Position numbers and translations under genes: made by a program. DNA of 64,000 bases from Paenibacillus sp. NFR01 (GTDB taxonomy: Bacteria; Bacillota; Bacilli; Paenibacillales; Paenibacillaceae): the NCBI RefSeq assembly GCF_900111565.1, contig NZ_FOIK01000001.1, positions 558,001 to 622,000 of the forward strand, written 5' to 3'. Numbering within the stretch: position 1 is the stretch's first letter; each line of letters opens with the position of its first letter. The notes under the pieces were generated by a model. It ran no database searches. It saw only the letters and a program-made list of their open reading frames with translations, and was not told the DNA's origin. Below, piece after piece: positions 35,038-45,914 of the stretch.

Positions 35038-35517
35038 ATGACCAACGAAATGAACCCGGACGAGAAGTTTATGAAGGAAGCCATCCGGTTATCCCGGCAG
35101 GCCGTAGAGAAGGGCAATGAGCCTTTTGGCGCCGTATTGGTGAAAGACGGAGAGATCGTATACGCGAACGAAAATCAAATCTATTCGTTAAGCGATCCGA
35201 CGTTCCACGCGGAATCGGGATTGCTGCGGCGGTTCTGCGCAGAGACACAAATCACGGATCTGAGCGGGTACACGCTGTATTCCAGCTGCGAGCCCTGCTT
35301 TATGTGCAGCGGCGCCATGGTGTGGACGAAGCTGGGACGACTGGTGTACGCGGCCAGCGACATCGATCTCTGCGAGATCATTGGCGAGCAGGGCTGCAAT
35401 TGCAGCCGGATTGTGTTCGACCATTCGGGGCATCGGCCTGATGTTACCGCCGGCGTGCTGCGGGAAGAGAGCGTGGACATTTTAAAAAGTTACTTTTCCG
35501 GCCACGCGAAGGGTTGA
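35038..35517 (+). CDS. Nucleoside deaminase (guanine/cytosine deaminase-like)
   Basis: A 159-residue zinc-dependent deaminase of the CMP/dCMP-deaminase superfamily. The metal site and proton shuttle are complete: His57 and Glu59 in FHAES, and Cys87 and Cys90 in CEPCFMC. The sequence is closest in style to small nucleoside or guanine deaminases rather than to tRNA-editing TadA. The ATG has AAAGGAG upstream. It is separated from the sugar locus by about 56 bases with no terminator in between, but function suggests no link. Confidence 0.85.
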   Translation: MTNEMNPDEKFMKEAIRLSRQAVEKGNEPFGAVLVKDGEIVYANENQIYSLSDPTFHAESGLLRRFCAETQITDLSGYTLYSSCEPCFMCSGAMVWTKLGRLVYAASDIDLCEIIGEQGCNCSRIVFDHSGHRPDVTAGVLREESVDILKSYFSGHAKG

Positions 35518-35561
35518 AGAAACTCGTAACTTGCAGCCTAACCGGTCAATAGGCCCATAAT

Positions 35562-35607
35562 AAAAAGCAAAGTCCCTGAGACCCTGTCTCGGGACTTTGC
35601 TTTTTGC
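35562..35607. terminator. Bidirectional Rho-independent terminator
   Basis: AAAAAGCAAAGTCCC pairs perfectly with GGGACTTTGCTTTTT; the TGAGAC/GTCTC loop also pairs. It serves the convergent deaminase and ArsR genes. Confidence 0.92.
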
Positions 35608-35609
35608 GT

Positions 35610-36512
35610 TTACTCGTAATATACGCGCACGAAAATATCCTGGTCGTAGTTGCCAAAGCCCCGTCCGAACACAGTCAGGCCGCCCCGTCTGCGCCCGGCC
35701 GGCTCCGCCGTAATCCGCAGCCGCCACTGGCTGCTGTGCCAGTCGATATCCTGCAGCGTAACCGGCGATATCTGCTGCCCGTCCATGAACGTTCCCAGCG
35801 AGTTGATCCGCAGCACCTTCAGCATGCCGTATTGATTCACGTCGGGACGCCACCAGGCAGGCGTCAGCCGGCCCCGCGTTTTGCCGAAATCCCCCGGGCT
35901 CGTCCAGATGCCGACATCCTTGCCGTTGAGCGCAAAAGAAAGATCGGAGGGCCACTTCTCATTGATATTCGGCGCCTCAGATCCCAATTCCATCGAGATT
36001 TCGATCTCCTTGATCACTTGATCCTCGAACAGATAATTCGGCACGGTATATTCCACATACCCTTTGCCGAACCAGAAGATCCCGGCATGTACATGCTCCG
36101 GATCGGCGAAGAAACGCGGATCATCATAGAAGCCGATCAGATGCTCGGTCGTCGCGATGCCGCAAGTGGGCGAGGCGGAGAAGTCGGTATACGAACCGAC
36201 CGGAAGGGACAGCTCGACCACTTTGCGGGCGATGTCCTGCGCGCCGGAGAGCTTGATCTGCAGAAAATGCACGGACAGCGAGCAATACTTAAAGGTGGCG
36301 CCGTCGATTCTGCGCATGCGCGAACTGATTAGACCGGCCTTTTGCAGCTTGCTCACATGCGAACTGACAATGGCGCTGCTCAGCCCTAGCGCAGCAGCCA
36401 GCTCTTTGATGTGCATTTCCCGGCCGTCGAGCAGCTCTACGATTTGCAGGCGGACTTCGCTGGCCAGCGCCTCGTAGACCTGCAGAGAATCCTTATTCGT
36501 CGTTAAGTACAT
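35610..36512 (-). CDS. ArsR-type regulator with long C-terminal domain
   Basis: A 300-residue protein. The first 90 residues are an ArsR-like winged helix: VYEALASEVRLQIVELLDG, then IKELAAALGLSSAIVSSHVSKLQKAGL. ArsR proteins are usually about 100 residues, so the remaining 200 are extra. That part is rich in Trp, Tyr and Phe (FWFGKGYVEY, AWWRPDVNQYG, RLRITAEP) and looks like a beta-sandwich, perhaps sugar-binding. The gene is divergent from the GH51 gene and inverted 10-bp repeats lie between them. It likely senses a sugar and represses GH51. The ATG at 36512 follows GGAGCGG; an ATG five codons upstream has no ribosome site. Confidence 0.8.
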   Translation of the reverse strand: MYLTTNKDSLQVYEALASEVRLQIVELLDGREMHIKELAAALGLSSAIVSSHVSKLQKAGLISSRMRRIDGATFKYCSLSVHFLQIKLSGAQDIARKVVELSLPVGSYTDFSASPTCGIATTEHLIGFYDDPRFFADPEHVHAGIFWFGKGYVEYTVPNYLFEDQVIKEIEISMELGSEAPNINEKWPSDLSFALNGKDVGIWTSPGDFGKTRGRLTPAWWRPDVNQYGMLKVLRINSLGTFMDGQQISPVTLQDIDWHSSQWRLRITAEPAGRRRGGLTVFGRGFGNYDQDIFVRVYYE

Positions 36513-36552
36513 GTATTTCCGCTCCATTTTCCATGCTTAGAATTAGTGATTA

Positions 36553-38903
<2,351 letters not shown>

Positions 38904-39514
38904 TTGAAGTTAGAGCCTTCGGGTGCAGCAGTTTGCCCAAACGGTCGCTTTGCAGCAGTATCCAGAGTTCATCGGCTATTTCCTCAGCGGTGCAGGGCGT
39001 GTCGCTGGTCAGCCACCATTCGAGGACGCCGGTAAGCGCCGAGGCGAAAAATTGAACCGCAACTTCTGCCCGTACATTGTTTTTAGCCGTTTCTTCTATA
39101 ATATATGGACGCAACGAGGACTGAATCTCATCCAGTATACATTTACGAATGGACAAAAATCCTACATTGGCGATTAAGTCGCGCAGGAACGCGATGTTCG
39201 CCTCCAGATAACGGAACGTTTGCTCCAGCGATTCTTTGGTAAATGCGCCGGCGCTAGCGGTGGTGCCTTTGCAATCGCGGATCAGATCCGCCAGATTCAC
39301 GGCGATGCATTTCTCCAGCAGATCATATTTGTCGACAAAGTTCAGATAAATCGTCCCCCGGTTCACGTTGGCCCGTTCGGCGATTTCATTCATGGAGATT
39401 TTGGCCAGATCCTTCTCCTTCAGCAGCTCTAGAAAGGCCTTCATAATAATATCCTGTGATTTTTGTTTTCTTCGATCCATAAACTCCGCTCCTTCCTGGA
39501 CAATTTGGCCGGAT

Positions 39515-39609
39515 TGTTGATTAATGAACAACGCTGCGGATCTGACGATTGAACATCCTGCCGGCGTCTGATACCTTGATGGTAGCAAACAAATGTTCAG
39601 TAATCAACA
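39515..39609. promoter_or_regulatory. Two TGTTnATTAATnAACA-type operators
   Basis: TGTTGATTAATGAACA (39515-39530) and TGTTCAGTAATCAACA (39594-39609) are near-identical 16-mers in opposite orientation, each close to palindromic. They flank both promoters of the TetR/reductase pair. Confidence 0.6.
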
Positions 39610-39637
39610 ATTGTTCATATCACAGGAGGCTATTTTA

Positions 39638-40564
39638 ATGAAGGTACTTGTCTATGGAGCGGGCATTCAAGGCAGCTTGCTGGCACATGTGCTGGTAAGA
39701 GCCAACCAGGACGTTACGGTTCTGGCGCGGGGACGGCGGGCGGAAGAACTGCGGGACAGCGGTCTGGTCATCCGCCATTATTTGCAGTTCAAGACAACGG
39801 TAGACCCGGTGAAGGTGATTATCGATCTGGAGCGGGAGGACCGTTATGACGTCATTTTCGTTACGATGAAATATACGGACTTTCCGCAGGTGCTGCCGGC
39901 GCTGGCTCAGAATTGCAGCGAAAATATCATTCTGGTAGGGAACAATGCCACCGCATCGGAGATGCAAGCTTATCTGGAAGCGCATAGCGTGAAGCACAAA
40001 AATGTCGCTTTCGCCTTTCAGATCAGCGGCGGCAGCCGCGGGGACAATCGGATAACGGCCATCCGGTTTAACGCCGGGGCGATGGTGGTTGGGGTTTTGG
40101 GAGGCGGCGAAATTCCTTTCAAGCGGGTCCTGGAGCAAATGTTCAAAAACAGCAAATACAAAATCAAATACGAACGCAACATCGACGCCTGGCTGAAAAG
40201 CCATATGATTTCGATTATTCCGCTCAATTTGGCGGCAGTGATCAAAAACAATCATTTGAAATCGGTAGCCAGAGACAATGAACTGCTGAAGCAGGTGGTG
40301 GATGCAATGGATGAGGGATTTGATGTGTTGAAGGCGCTTGGCGTGGAAGTGATTCCGGCCAAACCGGCCGATTGGGTCAAGAAACATAAGCGGTTAAACC
40401 GGGTCTTTTATAAACTGTATCATTATTCTCCATTGGCTGCGAAAATTGAAGGTTCAGCACTCGAAATCGAAGGGCTGGTCCAAGGATTTTATGCGCTGAA
40501 AAAAAACGGGCCGGACACCGCGACGCCGAATTTCGACGCTTTGGTAAAGCAAGCAACGAAATAA
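39638..40564 (+). CDS. Ketopantoate reductase-like (PanE/ApbA) oxidoreductase
   Basis: A 308-residue NADP-dependent oxidoreductase of the PanE/ApbA fold. The Rossmann motif GAGIQG is at residues 7-12 (KVLVYGAGIQGSLLA), followed by VTVLARGRR. The C-terminal helical domain includes KSHMISIIPLNLAAV. PanE-like proteins under TetR control, as here, often are not the biosynthetic enzyme, so the true substrate is open. The ATG has AGGAGG upstream. It is probably repressed by the divergent TetR protein. Confidence 0.8.
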   Translation: MKVLVYGAGIQGSLLAHVLVRANQDVTVLARGRRAEELRDSGLVIRHYLQFKTTVDPVKVIIDLEREDRYDVIFVTMKYTDFPQVLPALAQNCSENIILVGNNATASEMQAYLEAHSVKHKNVAFAFQISGGSRGDNRITAIRFNAGAMVVGVLGGGEIPFKRVLEQMFKNSKYKIKYERNIDAWLKSHMISIIPLNLAAVIKNNHLKSVARDNELLKQVVDAMDEGFDVLKALGVEVIPAKPADWVKKHKRLNRVFYKLYHYSPLAAKIEGSALEIEGLVQGFYALKKNGPDTATPNFDALVKQATK

Positions 40565-40578
40565 ATAAGCAGTACCGC

Positions 40579-40618
40579 AGCGGCCTTGTCCATCTGGATG
40601 ACAGGGTCGCTTTTTGTT
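40579..40618 (+). terminator. Rho-independent terminator
   Basis: AGCG and CCTTGTC pair with GACAGGG and CGCT around CATCTGGAT, followed by TTTTTG. Confidence 0.7.
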
Positions 40619-40653
40619 ATGATTTTACTATTCTACAGATCACGGGAGGACGT

Positions 40654-41181
40654 ATGATTACATTCAGTTCGATGACAATCGGGGATGCTCAGCAGATCCG
40701 CCAGATCGACCGCTCCGAATTTATCGGCAGATATTACAAATGCCAAGACGGCATCCTGAAAGAAATCGCAGCCGGTCATGAGTGTCCTAACTGGAGCGAC
40801 GGCGATTACGCCGAAATGATCGCGCGGTACGAAGATGAACTGCGGAACGGAGGGGCGGCTTACGGTGCTTACGACGGGGAAACGTTGGTCGGGTTCGGCG
40901 TGCTGGCCCACAAGTTCAGAGGGGCGGACAACGACCAGCTTCAGCTGGACCTGATGTACGTGTCGCGAAATTACCGCAGGCAAGGCATCGGCCGCCGGAT
41001 CCTGGAGGCTTTAAGCCGCGAAGCCGTCGCCAAAGGCGCCAAGTCTCTGTACATATCAGCGACCGAAACGGAGTCTGCGGTGAAGTTCTATATGAGCTGC
41101 GGATCGGATATGACCGATAGCGTGGATGCGGAGCTGTTTGCGAAAGAGCCGCTGGACATTCATATGGTGAAACGGCTGTAG
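40654..41181 (+). CDS. GNAT-family N-acetyltransferase
   Basis: A 175-residue acetyltransferase with the acetyl-CoA loop RNYRRQGIGRRILEAL and a preceding LQLDLMYVS strand. The C-terminal part (KSLYISATETESAVKFYMSCG) matches the usual end of the fold. The ATG has GGGAGG upstream. It stands alone between the reductase terminator and the convergent AraC gene. The substrate is unknown. Confidence 0.85.
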   Translation: MITFSSMTIGDAQQIRQIDRSEFIGRYYKCQDGILKEIAAGHECPNWSDGDYAEMIARYEDELRNGGAAYGAYDGETLVGFGVLAHKFRGADNDQLQLDLMYVSRNYRRQGIGRRILEALSREAVAKGAKSLYISATETESAVKFYMSCGSDMTDSVDAELFAKEPLDIHMVKRL

Positions 41182-41314
41182 AAGGGGATTAAGAGGGGAA
41201 GAGTCAGAGTCGCCCCGGAGCAAATTTTGAGCAAACGTGATACGTCTATAGAGCGAATCGTGGGATTTCCCCCCTCTAATTTAGCCGAAAACGCCGATTT
41301 CAAGGGTGAAGCTC

Positions 41315-42247
41315 TTAGCCCAGGAATGAGCCGGATGGTTCCTCCGCATTCCGCCGGTACCCCATCGGCGGCAGTCCGGTCCAGCGTTTGAATTGCTTGC
41401 TGAAATGCGAGACGTCGCGGTATCCGAGCCGGTGGGCGATGGTGTCGACCGACAAGGTATTGTCGAGCAGCAGCAGTTTGGCGTGGCGGATCGTGAGGTC
41501 GGACAGATACTGCCGCGGCGACATGCCGTAGATTTGCCGGAACGCGCGGTTGCAGTGATTCGGCGTATAGCCGAGCCGGGCGGCGATCTCCTCGATCCAG
41601 CCGCCGCGGCTCTGGGTTGCGGCTGCGGTGAAGACGGACTCCTGCAGCAGGCCTTCAACGGCATGGGCAAGGGCGACGGTATTCTCCGTCACGCCCGCCA
41701 GCACTGACGGTCCGGCATCTGGAGTTTCAGCCAGTACCCAGCCGCTTAGGGCGGCAAAAAGCTGCAGCGAGGCTTGCAACGTAACTAGGCGGTTCCGCTG
41801 CACATTGCCGGATTCGGTCAGTATCGCTGCGCGGATGACATGATCCAGCGCACGGCGGAAGGCCTGCTTTTCCGGCGTGTCGCCCCTCAGGCTGACGACA
41901 TCCAGCTTCAGCAGCGCGCGGCGCAAAGCCAGGTCATTAATATCGAAATGCATGCAATAATAAGTCATTTCGTGCTCCGGATCAGCGACAAGGCTGGAAT
42001 GCGGCACCCCGGGCCGGATGAACACAATCTCTCCGGCTGCCTGAGTGTAGGCCTTATTGCCAACGAGCATCTGCTGCCGCCCTTCCAGCACGACATTGAT
42101 CTCGAACATGGGATGCGTGTGCTCGGGGTATGACCACTTTGGATCGACCTTTCTCCAGTGGGCAGCGTAGACATGGAAGGCCGTCTGAATGTCGGGAGAC
42201 ATCCGGCCGTCGAGGGAATGAAGGGTTCCGGGTTCATTTATACTCAT
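41315..42247 (-). CDS. AraC-family regulator of the GH52 gene
   Basis: A 310-residue AraC-type regulator. The N-terminal cupin part (about 20-150) shows PEHTHPMFEINVVLEG, then GEIVFIRPGVPHSS. The C-terminal DNA-binding part has IEEIAARLGYTPNHCNRAFRQ and VDTIAHRLGYRDVSHFSKQF. The ATG at 42247 has AGAGGA upstream; a longer frame lacks one. It is divergent from the GH52 gene (172-base gap), so it probably controls xylo-oligosaccharide use. Confidence 0.9.
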   Translation of the reverse strand: MSINEPGTLHSLDGRMSPDIQTAFHVYAAHWRKVDPKWSYPEHTHPMFEINVVLEGRQQMLVGNKAYTQAAGEIVFIRPGVPHSSLVADPEHEMTYYCMHFDINDLALRRALLKLDVVSLRGDTPEKQAFRRALDHVIRAAILTESGNVQRNRLVTLQASLQLFAALSGWVLAETPDAGPSVLAGVTENTVALAHAVEGLLQESVFTAAATQSRGGWIEEIAARLGYTPNHCNRAFRQIYGMSPRQYLSDLTIRHAKLLLLDNTLSVDTIAHRLGYRDVSHFSKQFKRWTGLPPMGYRRNAEEPSGSFLG

Positions 42248-42296
42248 GAGCGTCCTCTTTAATTGTGAAATAGATAGGCCCATTATAGCATATCCT

Positions 42297-42341
42297 CTGC
42301 AATTGCAGGATTTGCCCAAATAATCGGCAGGTTTGAACCTG
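42297..42341. promoter_or_regulatory. Two palindromes in the AraC/GH52 gap
   Basis: CTGCAATTGCAG (42297-42308, perfect) and CAGGTT-TG-AACCTG (42328-42341) lie between the divergent genes. They are candidate operators, although AraC proteins more often use direct repeats. Confidence 0.4.
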
Positions 42342-42419
42342 TCGGGAAAGAGCTTCCCCGGCTAACATGAAAACATAACCCGAAACTATGGGAAATGCCT
42401 AGAGGGAGTCGTGAGAGTA

Positions 42420-44528
42420 ATGCCGGAAAATCTATTTTACAATGCCCATCATTCGCCAATCGGGGCGTTTGCCAGCTTCACCTTAGGTTTTAAGGGGGCT
42501 TCCGGAGGGTTCGATCTTGAACTGGCCCGGCCTCCGAAACAAAACATCTATATCGGCCTCGAGCGGAGAGACGGCAAAGGGTTTGATACCTTGCCCTTCC
42601 ATGACATTGAAGGCGATGACGAAAGCAAACGCTACGACGTGGAAAACACCGGTGCGGACAACGTCAAACCGCGGATTTTGTTTCCTTTTGCGGATCAGGA
42701 CATCCGTCGGCATATGGAATTATCCACGGATACCTGGCAGGCCGGCGACTTGACATTCCGCATTTTTTCACCTGTTCGAGCCGTACCCGATCCGGAGACG
42801 GCAACGGACGAAGAACTGAAGGAAGTGTTGCTGCCGGCTCTGCTGCTCGAGCTTGAAGTGGACAATACGCTGGGGACTTCGCCGCGGCGCGCATTCTTCG
42901 GATTTCAGGGGGGCGATCCGTATACCGCGATGCGCCGGCTGGATGACACCAGCGAGCAGCTGACCGGCATTGGCCAAGGCCGTTTTCTGGGCATCGCCGC
43001 CGAGAAGGGGACAATGAAGTCCGCGCAGCATTTTACGCTGGAGCAAATATTGCAGGCCGAACTGGAGGAGAACTGGACATTCGGTCTCGGCCAGACGGCT
43101 GCGCTGATCATGGACGTACCGCCGGGAGAGCGGAAGACTTTCCGCCTGACCGCGGCGTTCCACCGTTCCGGATACGTCACATCCGGCATGGATGCCTCTT
43201 ACTTTTACACCCGTTACTTCAGCAATGTGGAAGCGGTCGCCGAATATGCGCTGTCGCGGTTCGATGCCCTGAAGGCAAGCGCGGAAGAGGCAAATACGCT
43301 TTTTGACGGAAAAAATCTCAGCGAAGACCAGGCGTTCATGCTGAATCATGCGATCCGCAGCTATTACGGTTCCACCGAGCTGCTTGACTATAACGGGAAG
43401 CCGTTCTGGGTGGTCAACGAAGGCGAATACCGGATGATGAACACTTTCGATCTCACGGTCGATCAGCTGTTCTATGAACTGCGGATGAATCCATGGACGG
43501 TGCGCAACGAGCTGGATATGTACGTAGAACGGTTCAGCTATACGGATTCGGTGCGTTTTCCGGGAGAAGAGCAAACCTACCCGGGAGGTCTCAGCTTTAC
43601 CCACGATATGGGCGTAGCCAATGCGGTGTCCCGTCCGGGATATTCCTCTTATGAACTGTACGGCATCGACGGCTGTTTCTCGCATATGACCCATGAACAG
43701 CTCGTGAACTGGGTGCTGTGCGCAGCGACGTACGTCGAGCAGACCGGCGACCGGACGTGGCTGGAGCGCAACCTGAAGGTGCTGGGGGATTGCCTGGACA
43801 GCATGCTGAACCGGGATCATCCGGATCCGGCGCTGCGGAACGGCATTATGGGGCTCGACAGCTCGCGCACGATGGGCGGAGCGGAGATTACCACGTACGA
43901 CAGCCTGGATGTATCGCTGGGGCAGGCCCGCAACAACATTTATCTCGCCGGCAAATGCTGGGCGGCTTATGTGGCGATGGAGAAGCTTTTCCGCGTGTAC
44001 GGAAAAGAAGAACTCGCCTTGACCGCGGGTCTGCAGGCGGAGCGCTGCGCAGCGACGCTCGTCGCCCACGTCACGGACGAGGGCTGGATTCCGGCGGTGA
44101 TCGGCGAAGGCAACCACTCCCGGATCATCCCGGCCATCGAAGGGCTGATCTTCCCTTACATGACCGGAAGCAAAGAGGCGCTGGAGCCGGACGGCCGTTT
44201 CGGCAGCTATATCGCCGCATTGGAGCGGCACCTGCAAACGGTGCTGGTCAAAGGCGTCTGCCTGTTCGAAGACGGCGGCTGGAAAATCTCCTCGACCAGC
44301 AACAACAGCTGGCTGAGCAAAATCTATCTGTGCCAGTTTATCGCCCGCAAAATTTTCGGAATGGCGTGGGATGAAAGCGGCAGAGCAGCGGACCGGGCGC
44401 ATGTGCAGTGGCTGACGCATCCCGAGCTGTCGATCTGGAGCTGGAGCGATCAGATTATCTCCGGGGAGATTATCGGGAGCAAATATTATCCGCGCGGCGT
44501 AACCGCAATTCTGTGGCTGGAAGAGTAA
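42420..44528 (+). CDS. GH52 beta-xylosidase
   Basis: A cytoplasmic retaining beta-xylosidase of 702 residues, full length for the family. The start MPENLFYNAHHSPIGAFASF and the stretches VNEGEYRMMNTFDLTVDQ and SSTSNNSWLSKIYLCQFIA match Geobacillus XynB2 closely. By that alignment the nucleophile is Glu334 in VNEGE and the acid/base is Asp494 in TTYDSLD. The ATG at 42420 was preferred over the GTG at 42411 because the family begins MP-NLF and AGAGGGAG lies 11 bases upstream. It cleaves imported xylo-oligosaccharides from the non-reducing end. The divergent AraC gene is its likely regulator. Its terminator has been split by an insertion sequence. Confidence 0.96.
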   Translation: MPENLFYNAHHSPIGAFASFTLGFKGASGGFDLELARPPKQNIYIGLERRDGKGFDTLPFHDIEGDDESKRYDVENTGADNVKPRILFPFADQDIRRHMELSTDTWQAGDLTFRIFSPVRAVPDPETATDEELKEVLLPALLLELEVDNTLGTSPRRAFFGFQGGDPYTAMRRLDDTSEQLTGIGQGRFLGIAAEKGTMKSAQHFTLEQILQAELEENWTFGLGQTAALIMDVPPGERKTFRLTAAFHRSGYVTSGMDASYFYTRYFSNVEAVAEYALSRFDALKASAEEANTLFDGKNLSEDQAFMLNHAIRSYYGSTELLDYNGKPFWVVNEGEYRMMNTFDLTVDQLFYELRMNPWTVRNELDMYVERFSYTDSVRFPGEEQTYPGGLSFTHDMGVANAVSRPGYSSYELYGIDGCFSHMTHEQLVNWVLCAATYVEQTGDRTWLERNLKVLGDCLDSMLNRDHPDPALRNGIMGLDSSRTMGGAEITTYDSLDVSLGQARNNIYLAGKCWAAYVAMEKLFRVYGKEELALTAGLQAERCAATLVAHVTDEGWIPAVIGEGNHSRIIPAIEGLIFPYMTGSKEALEPDGRFGSYIAALERHLQTVLVKGVCLFEDGGWKISSTSNNSWLSKIYLCQFIARKIFGMAWDESGRAADRAHVQWLTHPELSIWSWSDQIISGEIIGSKYYPRGVTAILWLEE

Positions 44529-44585
44529 TGCGTGGAGGCATTCCACTGCACGGCAGCATACATGCTTACGGCAGAAATCATGCAC

Positions 44586-44602
44586 AAAAAAGGACTATCG
44601 CC
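44586..44602 (+). terminator. Left arm of a terminator split by the insertion sequence
   Basis: AAAAAAGGACTATCGCC pairs with GGCGGTAGTCCTTTTT at 45878-45893. Without the element and one target copy they form one bidirectional hairpin with an AGATC loop. Confidence 0.75.
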
Positions 44603-44606
44603 AGAT
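44603..44606. repeat. Target-site duplication AGAT (left)
   Basis: AGAT directly precedes the TG end of the element; the second copy is at 45873-45876. Confidence 0.85.
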
Positions 44607-44644
44607 TGGTCAAGACCCCATTTAGTGGACATTGAAAAAAACAC

Positions 44645-45532
44645 CTAGGCAGCAAACTGGCGTCGGTACTCTATCGGCGTCAGTTTGTTGTTTAATTTAC
44701 GTTGTGGTCGTCTTCGGTTGTAAAATCGTATGTATTTCTTAATTCGCCTTTGTGCCTCTGCCAGATTTCGGATATCATAGGGATAGAGCCCTTCCGTTTT
44801 GAGATGCGAGAAGAAGCTCTCCATGGAGGCGTTGTCTAGGCAATTGCCCCGGCGAGACATGCTGATTTGGGCGCCAACCTTGGGCAGCATGTCGTGGTAA
44901 GCGTGAGACGTGTACTGGAAACCTTGGTCGCTGTGAACGACCAATCCGGTCACGTCTTTTTGCTTGGCGAAGGCTTTGGCAAACGTCTGCAGTACCAACT
45001 CGTTGTCGTTACGTTCGCCGAGCTGGTAAGCCACGATCTCGTTGTTGAACAAATCTTTTACCGCAGAAAGATACAGCCAGCGCTCGCCTACCCGGTATTG
45101 GGTCACATCCGTTACCCATTTCTGGTTTGGTTGTTCTGCCGTAAAGTCTCGCTTAAGTAGATTCTCCGCCACACGCTCTCCAGCCTGGTATGTCATGTTA
45201 AACCGGCGTTTCCGGCGAATGCCGGCCTGTAGACCGAGCTTTTGCATAAGGCGCAGTACCTTCTTGTGGTTCATCCACACGCCGTCATCCTGCCACAAGA
45301 ACAGCTGGAGCTGCCGGTAACCATACTTTCCTTCGTAGCGTTTGTACACGGTACGGAGTAGTCGTTTAGCCTCGGCATCCCGGTCGTTACCTTTACGCTT
45401 TAAATAGGCGTAGTAACCACTTCTAGAGACGCCAAAGAGTTGGCATAGATCAGTTACTTGCCTTGGGTTTGCCGCTTGCTCGATGAGTTTGTAGCGTTCT
45501 TCCTTGCCTCCTGCATCCAGATTTCCAAGCAC
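44645..45532 (-). CDS. IS3-family transposase OrfB (integrase core)
   Basis: A 295-codon DDE integrase. The HTH-like region (VTDLCQLFGVSRSGYYAYLK) and HKKVLRLMQKLGL precede the catalytic core. The triad is complete: Asp in WVTDVTQY, Asp in VVHSDQGFQY and Glu in NASMESFFSHLKTE. The frame opens with GTG, but it is most likely made as a fusion with OrfA by -1 frameshifting at 45532-45538. It catalyses cut-out as a circle and reinsertion of the element. Confidence 0.93.
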   Translation of the reverse strand: MLGNLDAGGKEERYKLIEQAANPRQVTDLCQLFGVSRSGYYAYLKRKGNDRDAEAKRLLRTVYKRYEGKYGYRQLQLFLWQDDGVWMNHKKVLRLMQKLGLQAGIRRKRRFNMTYQAGERVAENLLKRDFTAEQPNQKWVTDVTQYRVGERWLYLSAVKDLFNNEIVAYQLGERNDNELVLQTFAKAFAKQKDVTGLVVHSDQGFQYTSHAYHDMLPKVGAQISMSRRGNCLDNASMESFFSHLKTEGLYPYDIRNLAEAQRRIKKYIRFYNRRRPQRKLNNKLTPIEYRRQFAA

Positions 45533-45798
45533 TTTTTTAACATGTCATTCTCCCGTTTGAGATGAAGAATATACTTGTCTTGATCGATATAATTCTCCCG
45601 TCGTCCTCGCTGATCCAATAATCCAAACTCACCTTGTTCCCGATATTTCCGCATCCATTTCTTAACTCTATTCTTATCCTGGATCCCAAGATGTTCAGTA
45701 ATCTGCCTGTATGTCCATTTCTCCTCCACATGTAGACGGATTGCCTCTTTCTTATCTTCTTCAGTATATGTTTTAAACTTCTGTCCTTTAATCGCCAT
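45454..45798 (-). CDS. IS3-family transposase OrfA (helix-turn-helix)
   Basis: A 114-residue DNA-binding protein with HTH sequence EAIRLHVEEKWTYRQITEHL and KNRVKKWMRKYREQG, followed by a leucine-zipper-like region (KYILHLKRENDMLKK). It overlaps OrfB by 79 bases in the -1 frame relation. The ATG at 45798 is used; a further ATG at 45822 lies in the terminal region and has no ribosome site. Alone it usually inhibits or guides transposition; fused with OrfB it is the active enzyme. Confidence 0.9.
   Translation of the reverse strand: MAIKGQKFKTYTEEDKKEAIRLHVEEKWTYRQITEHLGIQDKNRVKKWMRKYREQGEFGLLDQRGRRENYIDQDKYILHLKRENDMLKKCLEIWMQEARKNATNSSSKRQTQGK
45532..45538 (-). other. Programmed -1 frameshift site AAAAAAG
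   Basis: On the minus strand OrfA reads TTA AAA AAG TGC. Slipping back one base on A-AAA-AAG gives GTG CTT GGA, which is exactly the OrfB frame. Confidence 0.75.
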
Positions 45799-45872
45799 AA
45801 AAATGCACCCCTTAGATTTCATCGGATTAACCAGGGGGTTTTTCCAATGTCTATTCTAAGGGGTGCACTTCA

Positions 45873-45876
45873 AGAT
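45873..45876. repeat. Target-site duplication AGAT (right)
   Basis: The second copy of AGAT, directly after the CA end of the element. Confidence 0.85.
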
Positions 45877-45877
45877 C

Positions 45878-45893
45878 GGCGGTAGTCCTTTTT
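45878..45893 (-). terminator. Right arm of the split terminator
   Basis: GGCGGTAGTCCTTTTT, complementary to 44587-44602. It was half of the shared terminator of the GH52 and efflux genes. Confidence 0.7.
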
Positions 45894-45914
45894 CATATCC
45901 TGGCTTGTGTCGGC

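Larger units (their letters stand above)
44607..45872 (-). mobile_element. IS3-family (IS150-like) insertion sequence, 1266 bp
   Basis: A complete element with imperfect terminal inverted repeats, two overlapping transposase frames on the minus strand and a 4-bp AGAT target duplication. Both ends begin TG, then six variable bases, then ACCCC; GACATTG is conserved at positions 22-28 of each end. About 26 of the first 39 bases are identical. A DDE transposase and a -1 frameshift signal place it in the IS3 family, IS150-like group. Both frames are intact, so it may still move. Confidence 0.9.
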
